From assembly GCA_020026275.1 (NCBI GenBank), contig JAHHQQ010000004.1, positions 1 through 64,000 on the forward strand: a stretch of 64,000 bases of DNA. Reading direction: 5' to 3'. Under the pieces are notes generated by a model that did not search any database, was not told where the DNA came from, and saw only the letters and a program-made list of their open reading frames with translations. Position 1 is the first letter of the stretch, and the number at the start of each line of letters is the position of its first letter. The translations under genes were made by a program, and so were the position numbers. Source of the DNA: Bacteroidales bacterium (GTDB lineage: Bacteria > Bacteroidota > Bacteroidia > Bacteroidales > UBA932). Shown here piece by piece: positions 6,473 through 15,910 of the stretch.

Positions 6473-8479
6473 ATGATTTGTACATCTTTACAATATAGAG
6501 ACATCGATGACATCTTCGATGCTATGGATCTGCCAGGAATGGAGATGGCTGAAATCCGGCTGGACAATTGTGAACTCAGCCCAGACGACATTGACGAACT
6601 TTTTTCCGAGTCAGATATGCCACTGGTCGCCACTTGTCGTATTTCCGACAAGGTACCTGCCGCTGTAGCAGAAGCCAAACTCATCCGAGCGATCCAGGCG
6701 GGAGCTGCCTATGCTGATCTGGAAATAGATGCGCCAGCCATGATGTCCAAAAGAATCCGGAGAGAAGCGGCCGAATGTGGCACCATTCTGATCCGTTCCT
6801 TTCATGACTGGCAAGGAACAGACTCCAGGATCGCTTTGGAAGCCATCATTGACAAATGCGCCAATCTTGGAGCAGAAATAATCAAACTGGTCACAACAGC
6901 ACATTCCCAAGAAGACTGCCAAAGAGTGATAAGTCTATATGACAATCGGAAGGGTGTCCGTCTCATCGCTTTCTGCATGGGAGAAGAAGGTAGACAGACA
7001 CGCATTGACTGCCTCAAGAAAGGAGCACCTTTCACTTATGCCTGTATCGATGAAGAAGAAGCAACCGCTCCTGGACAATGGCCGATTGCAATCATGTCAG
7101 ATAAAATCTATGGAAGCCTCAAGATGGCAGGATACAGTTCAATGAATGATGAAGTCATCTTCAACATGCCTGCCTCCAAAAGCTTTGCACAAAGAGCTAT
7201 CATCATGGCTGCTCTGGCAGAAGGGACTTCTCATCTGAGTGGCTTCTCTTCCTGTGGTGACAATGATTCTGCCATTTCTGTAGCCCGTGCCATAGGAGCA
7301 GAAGTAACCGTCAGCACAGGTTATACCAACAACAAGGCAGACAAGAACATTTCCGAATTGATCATCAAAGGAATCGGTGCTCAGAAAAATTGTCTCCATA
7401 TGGACGAAATGCACACTGGCGAATCCGGATTCCTTACCCGCATGATGATTCCTATCCTATCCGTACTCAACCAGAATGACACACTGATTACTGGAGAGAA
7501 GACTCTGCTGGAAAGACCACTCAAAGGTGCAGAAGAAATCATGAAAGCCTTCGGTGTCCAATTGAGTGGAGACAAAGTTCCACTAGGAATCCACGGTACT
7601 CTTCAGGACGGGAATATGGAAATATCTGGAAAAGATGGCTCCCAAATCATCTCCGGTCTGCTCACTGCCCTCCCTCTACTGGACAAACCGACCCATATCG
7701 TCCTGAAAGAGCCCAAAAGCATCCCATACATCTTCATCACCCTGGACCTGCTGAAGAAATTCGGCATCAAAATCTCCAACGAGATGGAAGGTGGACTGGA
7801 CTTTGCAGAAACTCAGGACTGGAACCTTTGCGACAGCATGAATTTCCACATCAAAGGCGGACAACATTTTCAGGCAGCTGACATCCAGTTGGAAAGCGAC
7901 TGGAGTTCTGCCGCCAATTTTATGGTGGCTGGAGCTATTTTTGGAAAAGTGGCACTGACTGGACTGGACACCAAATCTCTCCAGGCCGACCTCAGCATTC
8001 TGGACATCCTTATGGAAGCTGGAGTAAGCATGTCTCAAGAAGAGGATACCGGCATTCTGAGGATACAGAGAGCGCCACTGCAACCGATCGACATCGATGC
8101 CGACAATTGCCCAGATCTGTTCCCTATCGTTGCCCTGCTAGCTGCCTTCTGCAACGGCACTTCCTACATAGCGGGCGTTTCCAGACTCGTCGGAAAAGAG
8201 AGCAATCGGGCAGAAGCCATTCTGGAAATGTTGCAGAAGATGGGCGTGAATGTCCATCTTTCAAAAGACAAGATGGTCATCAAGGGACAGTCTCTCTGCC
8301 AACGCCTGCTGACCGGCAACCTGCTGAAAGGTGGAAAATATTCTTCCCGCCACGATCATCGGATGGTCATGGCCTTGAAGATGGCACAGTTCGGAGCAGA
8401 TAGTCCAATTGAGATTGACGATGAAGTCTGCATAGAGAAATCTTTCCCAAGCTTCTTCGACCTATACAAGAAACTTTAG
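6473..8479 (+). CDS. Bifunctional type I 3-dehydroquinate dehydratase / EPSP synthase (AroD-AroA fusion)
   Basis: 668 residues made of two enzymes in one chain. Residues 1 to about 212 are type I 3-dehydroquinate dehydratase: AEIRLD, ATCR, the catalytic His111 in SFHD and the Schiff-base Lys138 in EIIK. Residues about 225-668 are 3-phosphoshikimate 1-carboxyvinyltransferase: PASKSFAQRA with Lys236 (most relatives have PGSKS), GESGFLTRMM in place of the usual NAGTAMR loop, and DHRMVMALKMA near the C-terminus. The two activities are not consecutive: AroE and AroK, not encoded in this window, act between them. The gene is the middle cistron of the shikimate operon. No internal stop or frameshift is seen, so the fusion is real. 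Confidence 0.93.
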   Translation: MICTSLQYRDIDDIFDAMDLPGMEMAEIRLDNCELSPDDIDELFSESDMPLVATCRISDKVPAAVAEAKLIRAIQAGAAYADLEIDAPAMMSKRIRREAAECGTILIRSFHDWQGTDSRIALEAIIDKCANLGAEIIKLVTTAHSQEDCQRVISLYDNRKGVRLIAFCMGEEGRQTRIDCLKKGAPFTYACIDEEEATAPGQWPIAIMSDKIYGSLKMAGYSSMNDEVIFNMPASKSFAQRAIIMAALAEGTSHLSGFSSCGDNDSAISVARAIGAEVTVSTGYTNNKADKNISELIIKGIGAQKNCLHMDEMHTGESGFLTRMMIPILSVLNQNDTLITGEKTLLERPLKGAEEIMKAFGVQLSGDKVPLGIHGTLQDGNMEISGKDGSQIISGLLTALPLLDKPTHIVLKEPKSIPYIFITLDLLKKFGIKISNEMEGGLDFAETQDWNLCDSMNFHIKGGQHFQAADIQLESDWSSAANFMVAGAIFGKVALTGLDTKSLQADLSILDILMEAGVSMSQEEDTGILRIQRAPLQPIDIDADNCPDLFPIVALLAAFCNGTSYIAGVSRLVGKESNRAEAILEMLQKMGVNVHLSKDKMVIKGQSLCQRLLTGNLLKGGKYSSRHDHRMVMALKMAQFGADSPIEIDDEVCIEKSFPSFFDLYKKL

Positions 8480-8515
8480 ACCAGCAAGCTGCCTGCGCAG
8501 CGAATCAAAAACCAG

Positions 8516-9538
8516 ATGGATATGAACAGTTTCGGTAGAAAATTCAGGGTCTCCCTTTTTGGAGAATCCCATGGAGAAATGTTGGGAGTGACCTTGGACG
8601 GGGTTCCTTCAGGGCTTCCATTATCACCAGCTGACCTGACGGAAGATCTGCTGAGGCGGAAAAGCGGGGCAATGGGTACCACAGCAAGGCTGGAGGCGGA
8701 CGAGCCCCAACTGGTCAGCGGAACCTTTCAAGGGCACACTACCGGATCACCATTGACCATTCTATTCACCAACCGGAATGTAAAATCGCAAGACTACGAT
8801 CTGTTCACGGCAGTCCCCCGCCCAGGACATGCAGATTTTACGGCCCATATCAAATGGGCCGGATTCAATGATCCCCGAGGAGGAGGACATTTCTCCGGCA
8901 GGCTCACTCTTCCAATTGTGGCGGCAGGAGTTGTTGCCAAGAAAATGATTCCGGACCTCTGCATTCATGCAGAAATATCAGAACTAGGAGGCATCCCCCG
9001 ACCGAAGGGACAAGACGACGGCAGGCCACCAGAATGCTGGAAGAAGAAACTGGAAGAAGCCCTTCGCGAACAAGATTCTCTGGGAGCGGTTGTCTCTTGC
9101 AAAGTGACGGGTCTGCAGGCAGGTTTGGGAGAACCTTTCTTTGACTCCATGGAGTCCTTGATTTCCCATGCCATCTTTTCTATTCCAGGAGTCAGGGGCA
9201 TAGAGTTTGGAGATGGTTTCGCCGCAGCCCGCATGAAGGGTTCCGAACACAACGACCCTTGGAGTACAGATGCGGAAACAGGACAGCCCGTTCCAATGAA
9301 GAATGGAGCCGGCGGTATCAATGGAGGTCTCTCCAATGGGAATCCGCTCGTTTTCAGAGTAGCATTCAAACCAACTTCAAGCATAGGACAGGCACAACAG
9401 ACCCTCAACCTGGAAACGGGCAGACAACAGGAATTGAAGATAAAAGGAAGACACGATGCTTGTTTCGCATTGCGGACACCTGTAATTGTGGAAGCTATGG
9501 CAGCAATTGTACTGGCCGATTTTATGAGCCTGAAATAA
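8516..9538 (+). CDS. aroC: Chorismate synthase
   Basis: Final shikimate-pathway step, an FMN-dependent 1,4-elimination of EPSP to chorismate. 340 residues, slightly shorter than the usual 350-360. Visible signatures are FGESHGEMLGVTLDGVPSG at the N-terminus, the FMN/substrate region RPGHADFTAHIKW, GGHFSGRLT, NGAGGINGGLSNG, and the terminal KGRHDACFALRTPVIVEAM. Two candidate ATGs lie at 8516 and 8522 and cannot be told apart. It is the last gene of the aro operon, 36 bases after aroDA. Confidence 0.95.
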   Translation: MDMNSFGRKFRVSLFGESHGEMLGVTLDGVPSGLPLSPADLTEDLLRRKSGAMGTTARLEADEPQLVSGTFQGHTTGSPLTILFTNRNVKSQDYDLFTAVPRPGHADFTAHIKWAGFNDPRGGGHFSGRLTLPIVAAGVVAKKMIPDLCIHAEISELGGIPRPKGQDDGRPPECWKKKLEEALREQDSLGAVVSCKVTGLQAGLGEPFFDSMESLISHAIFSIPGVRGIEFGDGFAAARMKGSEHNDPWSTDAETGQPVPMKNGAGGINGGLSNGNPLVFRVAFKPTSSIGQAQQTLNLETGRQQELKIKGRHDACFALRTPVIVEAMAAIVLADFMSLK

Positions 9539-9553
9539 TTGCATGATATTCAC

Positions 9554-9561
9554 TATCTTTG
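9554..9561 (+). promoter_or_regulatory. -7 box of the suf operon promoter
   Basis: TATCTTTG, 47 bases before the chosen sufB ATG and downstream of the in-frame ATG at 9543, which is therefore not used. No metal-responsive operator could be recognised. Confidence 0.6.
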
Positions 9562-9608
9562 TGTCGCATGCCGAGAAAAATGACAACAAGCATGCATCAG
9601 TTAATCAT

Positions 9609-11057
9609 ATGAGTGCAATAGAAGAAAATAAAATTATAGAAGACTTCACCAAAAAGGAATATGAAGAAGGATTCGTTACCAATGTGGAACAATTTTTTGT
9701 CCCAAAAGGATTGAACGAAGATATCATACGGAAGATTTCCCAAATCAAGGAAGAGCCGGAATGGCTGCTTGAATTCAGATTGGATGCCTTCCAGAAGTGG
9801 CAGAAGATGGAACATCCCTATTGGGGCCATCTGGATATTCCGGAAATTGATTTCCAGGACATCATCTATTATGCCGCTCCCAAGAAAGACGAAGACAGAC
9901 CAAAGGAGATTGACCCGGAACTGGAAAGGACTTTCGAGAAACTGGGCATTCCGATTGACGAAAGAAAGATTCTGGCAGGCGTAGTGGCAGTGGATGCGGT
10001 ATTTGATTCCGTTTCCGTAGCAACGACCTTCCGGAAATCATTGGCAGAGAAGGGTATCATTTTCTGCTCTTTCTCTGAAGCGGTCAAGGAGCATCCCGAT
10101 CTGGTCAGAAAGTATCTGGGATCCGTCGTTCCAAAGGGCGACAACTACTATGCCGCCCTGAATTCAGCCGTGTTCAGTGACGGTTCTTTCTGCTACATCC
10201 CGAAAGGCGTTACCTGCCCGATGGAACTCTCCAGCTATTTCCGTATCAATGCCAGTGGCACCGGCCAGTTCGAGAGAACCCTCATCATTGCAGATGAAGG
10301 GGCAAAAGTCAGCTACATGGAAGGCTGTACCGCACCGATGCGTGACGAGAACCAGCTCCATGCGGCCGTGGTGGAAATTGTGGTAGAGAAGGATGCGGAT
10401 GTCAAATACAGCACGGTTCAGAACTGGTATCCGGGCGACGAGAAAGGAAGAGGCGGTATTTTCAACTTCGTTACCAAACGAGGTATCTGCAAAGGCTATA
10501 ACGCCCATTTGAGCTGGACTCAGGTGGAGACCGGTTCCGCCCTTACCTGGAAATATCCTTCCACCATCCTCAAAGGCGACAATTCCTCTTCAGAGTTCTA
10601 CTCTGTAGCGGTCACCAACCACTACCAGCAGGCAGATACCGGTACCAAGATGATCCACATCGGCAAGAACACCCGAAGCCGGATCGTCAGCAAAGGTATT
10701 TCTGCCGGACATAGCCAGAACAGCTACCGCGGCCTGGTGAAGATTACTCCCAATGCTGAAAATTCCCGGAATTTCTCACAGTGCGACAGCCTGCTCATCG
10801 GTTCCCTTTGTGGCGCCCACACTTTCCCGGACATCCGGAATGCCAATCCGACCTCTGTCGTCGAACACGAAGCGACTACCTCGAAAATCAATGAAGACCA
10901 GCTGTTCTACTGCAACCAGAGAGGTATCGGACCGGAAGATGCGGTCGGCCTGATCGTAAACGGCTATGCAAAAGAAGTATTGAGCAAACTTCCGATGGAA
11001 TTCGCCGTAGAGGCGCAGAAACTGCTCCAGCTCTCACTGGAAGGTTCCGTAGGTTAA
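9609..11057 (+). CDS. sufB: Fe-S cluster scaffold protein SufB
   Basis: Scaffold subunit of the SUF iron-sulfur assembly complex SufBCD, cytosolic. 482 residues, full length. Typical features are the N-terminal helical region with KEEPEWLLEFRLDAFQKW, the beta-helix core with SYMEGCTAP, the block NFVTKRGICKGYNAHLSWTQ, and the C-terminal SVVEHEATTSKINEDQLFY. The start is chosen after the promoter box. It leads the operon sufB-pnuC-sufC-sufD-ispE; the cysteine desulfurase genes sufS and sufE sit separately near 48 kb. Confidence 0.96.
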   Translation: MSAIEENKIIEDFTKKEYEEGFVTNVEQFFVPKGLNEDIIRKISQIKEEPEWLLEFRLDAFQKWQKMEHPYWGHLDIPEIDFQDIIYYAAPKKDEDRPKEIDPELERTFEKLGIPIDERKILAGVVAVDAVFDSVSVATTFRKSLAEKGIIFCSFSEAVKEHPDLVRKYLGSVVPKGDNYYAALNSAVFSDGSFCYIPKGVTCPMELSSYFRINASGTGQFERTLIIADEGAKVSYMEGCTAPMRDENQLHAAVVEIVVEKDADVKYSTVQNWYPGDEKGRGGIFNFVTKRGICKGYNAHLSWTQVETGSALTWKYPSTILKGDNSSSEFYSVAVTNHYQQADTGTKMIHIGKNTRSRIVSKGISAGHSQNSYRGLVKITPNAENSRNFSQCDSLLIGSLCGAHTFPDIRNANPTSVVEHEATTSKINEDQLFYCNQRGIGPEDAVGLIVNGYAKEVLSKLPMEFAVEAQKLLQLSLEGSVG

Positions 11058-11072
11058 TGACAACGTGAAATT

Positions 11073-11705
11073 ATGGAATGGATCAATTATACTCTGTTCA
11101 CCATTGGAGGTGACACTCCTGTCCTGCTGATAGACCTGCTGACCTCCATCGCCGGTCTGACCTGTGTGTTTCTGGCAGGACGGAACAACAAATACAATTT
11201 CTGGGTAGGTTATCTCTATACAGCCCTGCTTTTCCTGATGTTCTGGAACAAGAATCTGTATGCAAGCATTCTACTGCAGCCTATTTCTTTGGCTATCAAC
11301 ATCATGGGTCATTACAGATGGACCCATCCGAAGAAAGAGGAAGAAAGTTCTGAAGACAACAAGGCCTTGAAAGTGACCATGCTCACCTGGCCGCAGCGCT
11401 TCATGACCATTGCAAGTGTCCTGATCATCGCATTCCTTTGGGGATGGATCATCAATCACAAGCTGCCGACCGACCCGAAACCTTATCTGGATTCATGCGT
11501 GACCGTCCTCATTCTGATGGCACAGTTCCTGGCCGCCCTCAAGAAATGGGATTGCTGGATCGCCTGGCTGCTGGTGAACATTTCCCAGATGGCCCTGCAC
11601 ATTTCTGTCGGTCATATATTCATGCCGATTGTGAGCGGACTTTACCTGATCAACGGTATCGCCTCTCTTTACAATTGGTACAAACTTTATAACAAAAAAG
11701 CTTAA
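11073..11705 (+). CDS. pnuC: PnuC-type nicotinamide riboside transporter
   Basis: Predicted inner-membrane facilitator of the PnuC family, which brings nicotinamide riboside (in some cases related vitamin precursors such as thiamine) into the cell. 210 residues with about seven hydrophobic segments. The conserved WxxxWxxxN motif appears in WDCWIAWLLVN. It sits between sufB and sufC with 15- and 12-base gaps, so it is almost certainly co-transcribed with them, an unusual place for this gene. The vitamin substrate is not readable from sequence; no ThiN, NadR or TPP riboswitch is seen nearby. Confidence 0.85.
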   Translation: MEWINYTLFTIGGDTPVLLIDLLTSIAGLTCVFLAGRNNKYNFWVGYLYTALLFLMFWNKNLYASILLQPISLAINIMGHYRWTHPKKEEESSEDNKALKVTMLTWPQRFMTIASVLIIAFLWGWIINHKLPTDPKPYLDSCVTVLILMAQFLAALKKWDCWIAWLLVNISQMALHISVGHIFMPIVSGLYLINGIASLYNWYKLYNKKA

Positions 11706-11717
11706 AACATATACATT

Positions 11718-12467
11718 ATGTCTAAAGATATTTTACTGAAAATCAGAAATCTTCATGCCAGAGTGGGAGACAAGGAAATCCTGAAAGGCATCAATATGGA
11801 TATCTGCAAAGGAGAAATCCATGCAGTGATGGGACCGAACGGTGCCGGAAAGAGCACCCTATCCTCCGTGCTGACAGGAAAACCGATGTATGAGGTCACT
11901 GAGGGAAACATTGAGTTTCTGGGCAAGAACCTGCTGGAGATGAGTCCGGAAGAAAGATCCTGGGCAGGTATCTTCATGTCCTTCCAGTATCCGATTGAGA
12001 TTCCGGGAGTGAGCATCACCAATTTCATGAAGACCGCCCTGAATGCCAAGAGAGAGGCCAACGGACTGGAGCCGCTCAAGGCAGGAGAGTTCCTCAAATT
12101 CATGAAAGAGAAGATGGCTTTCGTCAAGATGAAGAGCGAATTTGCCAAGAGAGAGGTCAATGTAGGTTTCTCCGGTGGCGAGAAGAAGCGCAATGAAATC
12201 TTCCAGATGGCCATGCTGGACCCTACCCTTTCCATTCTGGACGAAACCGATAGCGGATTGGACGTGGATGCCCTCAAGATTGTTGCGGAAGGTGTCAACT
12301 CACTCCATACTCCTGACAAGAGCATCATTGTCATCACTCACTACAAGCGTCTGCTGGACCTCATCTCTCCTGATATCGTCCATGTATTGAAAGACGGCAA
12401 AATTGTCAAGACCGGCGGTGCTGAAATCGTAGAGGCCATCGAAGAAAAAGGTTATGATATTTTTTAG
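11718..12467 (+). CDS. sufC: Fe-S assembly ATPase SufC
   Basis: ABC-type ATPase of the SufBCD complex. 249 residues. Walker A GPNGAGKST is at 39-47, the signature SGGEKKRNE and Walker B region AMLDPTLSILDETDSGLDVDA follow, and the switch histidine is in VITHYKR. These are the hallmarks of SufC rather than a transporter ATPase. It lies 12 bases after pnuC and 2 bases before sufD. Confidence 0.96.
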   Translation: MSKDILLKIRNLHARVGDKEILKGINMDICKGEIHAVMGPNGAGKSTLSSVLTGKPMYEVTEGNIEFLGKNLLEMSPEERSWAGIFMSFQYPIEIPGVSITNFMKTALNAKREANGLEPLKAGEFLKFMKEKMAFVKMKSEFAKREVNVGFSGGEKKRNEIFQMAMLDPTLSILDETDSGLDVDALKIVAEGVNSLHTPDKSIIVITHYKRLLDLISPDIVHVLKDGKIVKTGGAEIVEAIEEKGYDIF

Positions 12468-12469
12468 CC

Positions 12470-13177
12470 ATGGGATATAGAGATTACGGTCATTATATAG
12501 AGAAGCCGATCGTGAGCGGCCCCGGTACCATGCTCATTCCTCGTGGAATGTCCTTGCATGACACCTACGTACTCAGAGATACAGACAGCCTTCCATTCAC
12601 CCAGATCATTCTGGAAGAAGGTGCCTTGGCAGATATTTGTTTCTTTGTCATGCCGGGCGCTTCTGCAGATGTCCCCATCACAGTACAACTGATTGGTCCA
12701 CAAGCCAGTATCAATCTATCTGCCATCTACCTTTGTGGCGGGCAGGAGAAGGTCAGCATCCGGACAGAATTCTATCACAGAGCACCAGAATGCAGTTCCG
12801 ACCAACTCGTCAACGGCATTGCCGGAGGATCTTCCCAATTCCAATTCTTTGGGAAGATCATCGTCGCTCCAGATGCCCAGAAGACAGAAGCTTACCAGCT
12901 CAACCGCAACATCCTTCTCACTCGGGAAGCCCATGTGGACACCAAGCCTCAGCTTGAAATATATGCGGATGACGTGGTCTGCAACCATGGTGCGACCATC
13001 GGCAGCCTCAACGAAGATGAGCAGTTTTACATGCGGTCAAGAGGTATTCCAGAAAAAGAGGCCAAAGTGCTGCAGGCTCTCTCATTCATGGCTCCTGTAC
13101 TAGCCCATGTCATGAATGACGAAGAAAGGGATGCTATCCAGAGGGAACTCGAAGAAGGTATCAGGAAAATAGTCTAA
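12470..13177 (+). CDS. sufD: Short SufD-like SufBD-core protein
   Basis: 235 residues, about half the usual length of SufD (around 420-450), yet with an intact frame and start 2 bases after sufC. The protein contains only the C-terminal SufBD beta-helix core and helical tail: YHRAPECSSDQLVNGIAGG, AYQLNRNILLTREAHVDTKP, LEIYADDVVCNHGATIGSLN, DEEQFYMRSRGIPEKEAK. The N-terminal domain found in longer homologues is missing. Position after sufC and motif content support SufD, the partner of SufB; how it works at this length is unknown. Confidence 0.88.
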   Translation: MGYRDYGHYIEKPIVSGPGTMLIPRGMSLHDTYVLRDTDSLPFTQIILEEGALADICFFVMPGASADVPITVQLIGPQASINLSAIYLCGGQEKVSIRTEFYHRAPECSSDQLVNGIAGGSSQFQFFGKIIVAPDAQKTEAYQLNRNILLTREAHVDTKPQLEIYADDVVCNHGATIGSLNEDEQFYMRSRGIPEKEAKVLQALSFMAPVLAHVMNDEERDAIQRELEEGIRKIV

Positions 13178-13192
13178 CCAATTGACAGAAAT

Positions 13193-14032
13193 ATGGTCAC
13201 ACATCCGAACATAAAAATTAATCTGGGATTGAATGTCCTGCGCAAGCGCAGCGACAGCTATCACGATCTGGAAACATTGTTCTATCCGAACAACAGTTTT
13301 TCCGATACGCTGGAAATCATCACAGGGGATGACTTCAGCACCACCTCCTCCAGATTGTTTGCCCTCTATGGAGAAGACAATATGGTCCAGGCCATTTCTC
13401 CGGACGGAAAACTGATGATCACCATCGCTCGGAAAGAAGGGGTCGGCTGGAATCCTCTCAAGGATATGTGTGCCAAGGCCTATACCCTGCTAGATACGGA
13501 TTTCCAGCTGCCTGCCGTCAAGATGTTTTTGGAAAAGAATTCTCCGGTAGGGGCCGGACTCGGTGGCGGTTCCGCGGATGGAGCCTTTGCGCTCAAGATG
13601 CTCAATGAACTTTTCCAGCTGGGCCTGGATGAGAAAAAGCTGGCATGCTATGCCGCCAGAATTGGAAGCGACTGCGCCTTCTTCATCTACAACCGACCGA
13701 TGATTGGGGAAGGAAGAGGAGAAGTTCTCACACCTTTCGACCTCCATCTGGAAGATTATGAAATCCAGATTATCTTTCCAGGAGACTTGAGTATCTCCAC
13801 CAAAGATGCTTATTCCAATATACAGTTGTCGGAAGATCTGCCGTCCATCCGGAAGACCCTTTCCCTTCCTGTCGAAGAATGGAAAGGCCGGTTGCAGAAC
13901 AGCTTCGAGACTTCCATTTTTGCCAAACACCCGGAACTGGCTGCGGTCAAGCAATCTCTCTATGACAGCGGAGCGGTCTATGCCGCCATGTCTGGAAGCG
14001 GTTCTGCCCTGTTCGGTATCTACAAAAGATAA
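13193..14032 (+). CDS. ispE: 4-diphosphocytidyl-2-C-methyl-D-erythritol kinase
   Basis: GHMP-family kinase that phosphorylates CDP-methylerythritol in the MEP isoprenoid pathway. 279 residues. Seen are the N-terminal PNIKINLGLNVLRKRSDSYH, the ATP-binding glycine loop PVGAGLGGGSADGA, and the C-terminal MSGSGSALFGIY. It is 15 bases after sufD and ends the operon at a strong terminator. Linkage with suf may reflect the Fe-S enzymes IspG and IspH downstream in the same pathway (inference). Confidence 0.94.
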   Translation: MVTHPNIKINLGLNVLRKRSDSYHDLETLFYPNNSFSDTLEIITGDDFSTTSSRLFALYGEDNMVQAISPDGKLMITIARKEGVGWNPLKDMCAKAYTLLDTDFQLPAVKMFLEKNSPVGAGLGGGSADGAFALKMLNELFQLGLDEKKLACYAARIGSDCAFFIYNRPMIGEGRGEVLTPFDLHLEDYEIQIIFPGDLSISTKDAYSNIQLSEDLPSIRKTLSLPVEEWKGRLQNSFETSIFAKHPELAAVKQSLYDSGAVYAAMSGSGSALFGIYKR

Positions 14033-14057
14033 CACATTCTTTTCAACAAATTAAAGC

Positions 14058-14092
14058 AACGCCTTTGGGAATATTTCCAAAGGCGTTTTTTT
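14058..14092 (+). terminator. Terminator of the suf-ispE operon
   Basis: AACGCCTTTGG (14058-14068) pairs with CCAAAGGCGTT (14077-14087), followed by T7. Confidence 0.92.
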
Positions 14093-14242
14093 CTGATTCT
14101 TATCCTCATCCGCTCTTCTGGAATAAAAAAGCAACATTTTTTTTTACAAATCTTATCTCTGAATTATCTGATCTTTATCTCATCGGATACTTATAATTTC
14201 CATCTTCGTCAAAAAGGCATTCAATCATATAAACATCAAATT

Positions 14243-15907
14243 ATGCTCATCCATATCATTGGCGCAAAATGTATCGGAATAGAGGCAGTTCCCATAACCG
14301 TAGAAGTGGACGTTACCCGTGGACTGGGAGTCCATCTGGTCGGACTGGCAGACGTCGCTGTCAAAGAAAGCCTGCTGAGAACTATGACTGCCCTGCAAAG
14401 TCTGGGTTTCAAGATTCCCGGAAAAAAGATTGTCATCAATCTGGCTCCGGCAGACTTGCATAAAAAAGGAAGTGGCTTTGACGTTCCAATCGCTTTGGGA
14501 ATCATAGCGGCCTCCGGACAAATGACATTGCCCGATATGAGCCAATTCCTAATCATGGGAGAATTAGGATTGGATGCAGGCATCAGACCCATCCAAGGAG
14601 TTCTTCCAATGGCAGAAATGGCCCAAAAGCTGAGAATGAAAGCCTGTATTTTTCCAGAAGAATCTGCAAAAGAGGCTGCCGGATGTTATGACATTCCACT
14701 CTATGGGGTAACCACTCTGGCCGATGTCCTTTTTATTCTAGCGAAAGAAACGGGAGATGATTTACCATCGGTCCTGGAAGGCCAAAAATTCTCAGGACAA
14801 TTCTTCCCCCAAAAAGTCCTGAAAGGCAACTTCGACAAGCCTCTTCCCTCTCATCCCGACACAATGGATTTTTCTGAAATCATCGGACAAGAAAAAGCCA
14901 AAAGAGGGCTGGAAATAGCGGCAGCCGGAAATCATAATGTCATCATGATCGGAACACCGGGATCAGGAAAAAGTTCTCTCGCAAAAGCCCTGCCAGGAAT
15001 CCTGCCCCCTTTAAGCCGGGAAGAGGCCATCATTGCCAGCAAAATCTACTCCGTAGCAGGAAAACGACTCGGAACAGACGGACTTATTCATCAACGACCT
15101 TTCCGGACACCTCATTACAGTGCCTCTCTTTCAGCCTTAATTGGCGGTGGAGCTGGTGACAATATCATGCCGGGAGAAATATCCCTTGCACAATCCGGAG
15201 TACTTTTCCTGGACGAATTCACACAGATTCCCCGTAATGTAGCTGAAGCCCTGCGGGCTCCACTGGAAGATCGGAAAGTGACTATTTCACGCCTCCACTC
15301 CAAAATAGATTATCCAGCTTCATTCATGTTGGTTGCTGCGGCCAATCCCTGTCCTTGCGGCTATTATGGAGAAGGAGATCGCTGCTCCTGCTCAGTGGGA
15401 CAGCGAACCAATTATCTGTCACGTCTTTCCGGTCCTATTATGGACCGAATTGATATCCAACTTTGGCTCAATGCCGTCCATGCAGATCTGCTGGTCCAGA
15501 ACAAAGACGCCTTCCACAATGAAACAAGTGCAGAAATAGCCCAAAGAGTAATCCGTGCCAGAAAGATACAGGAAATTCGTTTCCAAGGAGAAAGCATCTT
15601 TACCAATGCAGAAATGAACAACCGGCAACTCAACCAATACTGTCCCCTTTCTGACGAATGCAGACAACGAATGGAAAAACTGATTGAGAATATGGGGCTG
15701 TCAGCCAGAGCATTTACCCGAATCATCAAACTGGCACGAACGATAGCAGATCTGGAAGCGGCACGAGATGAAAAAACATGGATGTCGAACCGGGATACCG
15801 GCCCAACATCCACCCAACTCATTGACATTGAACTTGTTCCTGACATACAAGTACGACATCTGGTCGAGGCGGCCAGCTACCGGCTTCTGGACAAGAACAA
15901 CATTTAG
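14243..15907 (+). CDS. YifB/ComM-family Mg-chelatase-like AAA+ ATPase
   Basis: 554 residues. An N-terminal ChlI-type domain (IGIEAVPITVEVDVTRGLG, NLAPADLHKKGSGFDVPIAL) is followed by an AAA+ module with Walker A GTPGSGKSS near residue 240, Walker B SGVLFLDEF, and a cysteine cluster CPCGYYGEGDRCSC, then a Mg_chelatase C-terminal domain (LSARAFTRIIKLARTIADL). In other bacteria ComM is a branch-migration helicase helping integration during natural transformation; role here is inferred by family. It is about 40 residues longer than common homologues. It stands alone, its stop codon three bases from the convergent trpS. Confidence 0.9.
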   Translation: MLIHIIGAKCIGIEAVPITVEVDVTRGLGVHLVGLADVAVKESLLRTMTALQSLGFKIPGKKIVINLAPADLHKKGSGFDVPIALGIIAASGQMTLPDMSQFLIMGELGLDAGIRPIQGVLPMAEMAQKLRMKACIFPEESAKEAAGCYDIPLYGVTTLADVLFILAKETGDDLPSVLEGQKFSGQFFPQKVLKGNFDKPLPSHPDTMDFSEIIGQEKAKRGLEIAAAGNHNVIMIGTPGSGKSSLAKALPGILPPLSREEAIIASKIYSVAGKRLGTDGLIHQRPFRTPHYSASLSALIGGGAGDNIMPGEISLAQSGVLFLDEFTQIPRNVAEALRAPLEDRKVTISRLHSKIDYPASFMLVAAANPCPCGYYGEGDRCSCSVGQRTNYLSRLSGPIMDRIDIQLWLNAVHADLLVQNKDAFHNETSAEIAQRVIRARKIQEIRFQGESIFTNAEMNNRQLNQYCPLSDECRQRMEKLIENMGLSARAFTRIIKLARTIADLEAARDEKTWMSNRDTGPTSTQLIDIELVPDIQVRHLVEAASYRLLDKNNI

Positions 15908-15910
15908 TCT

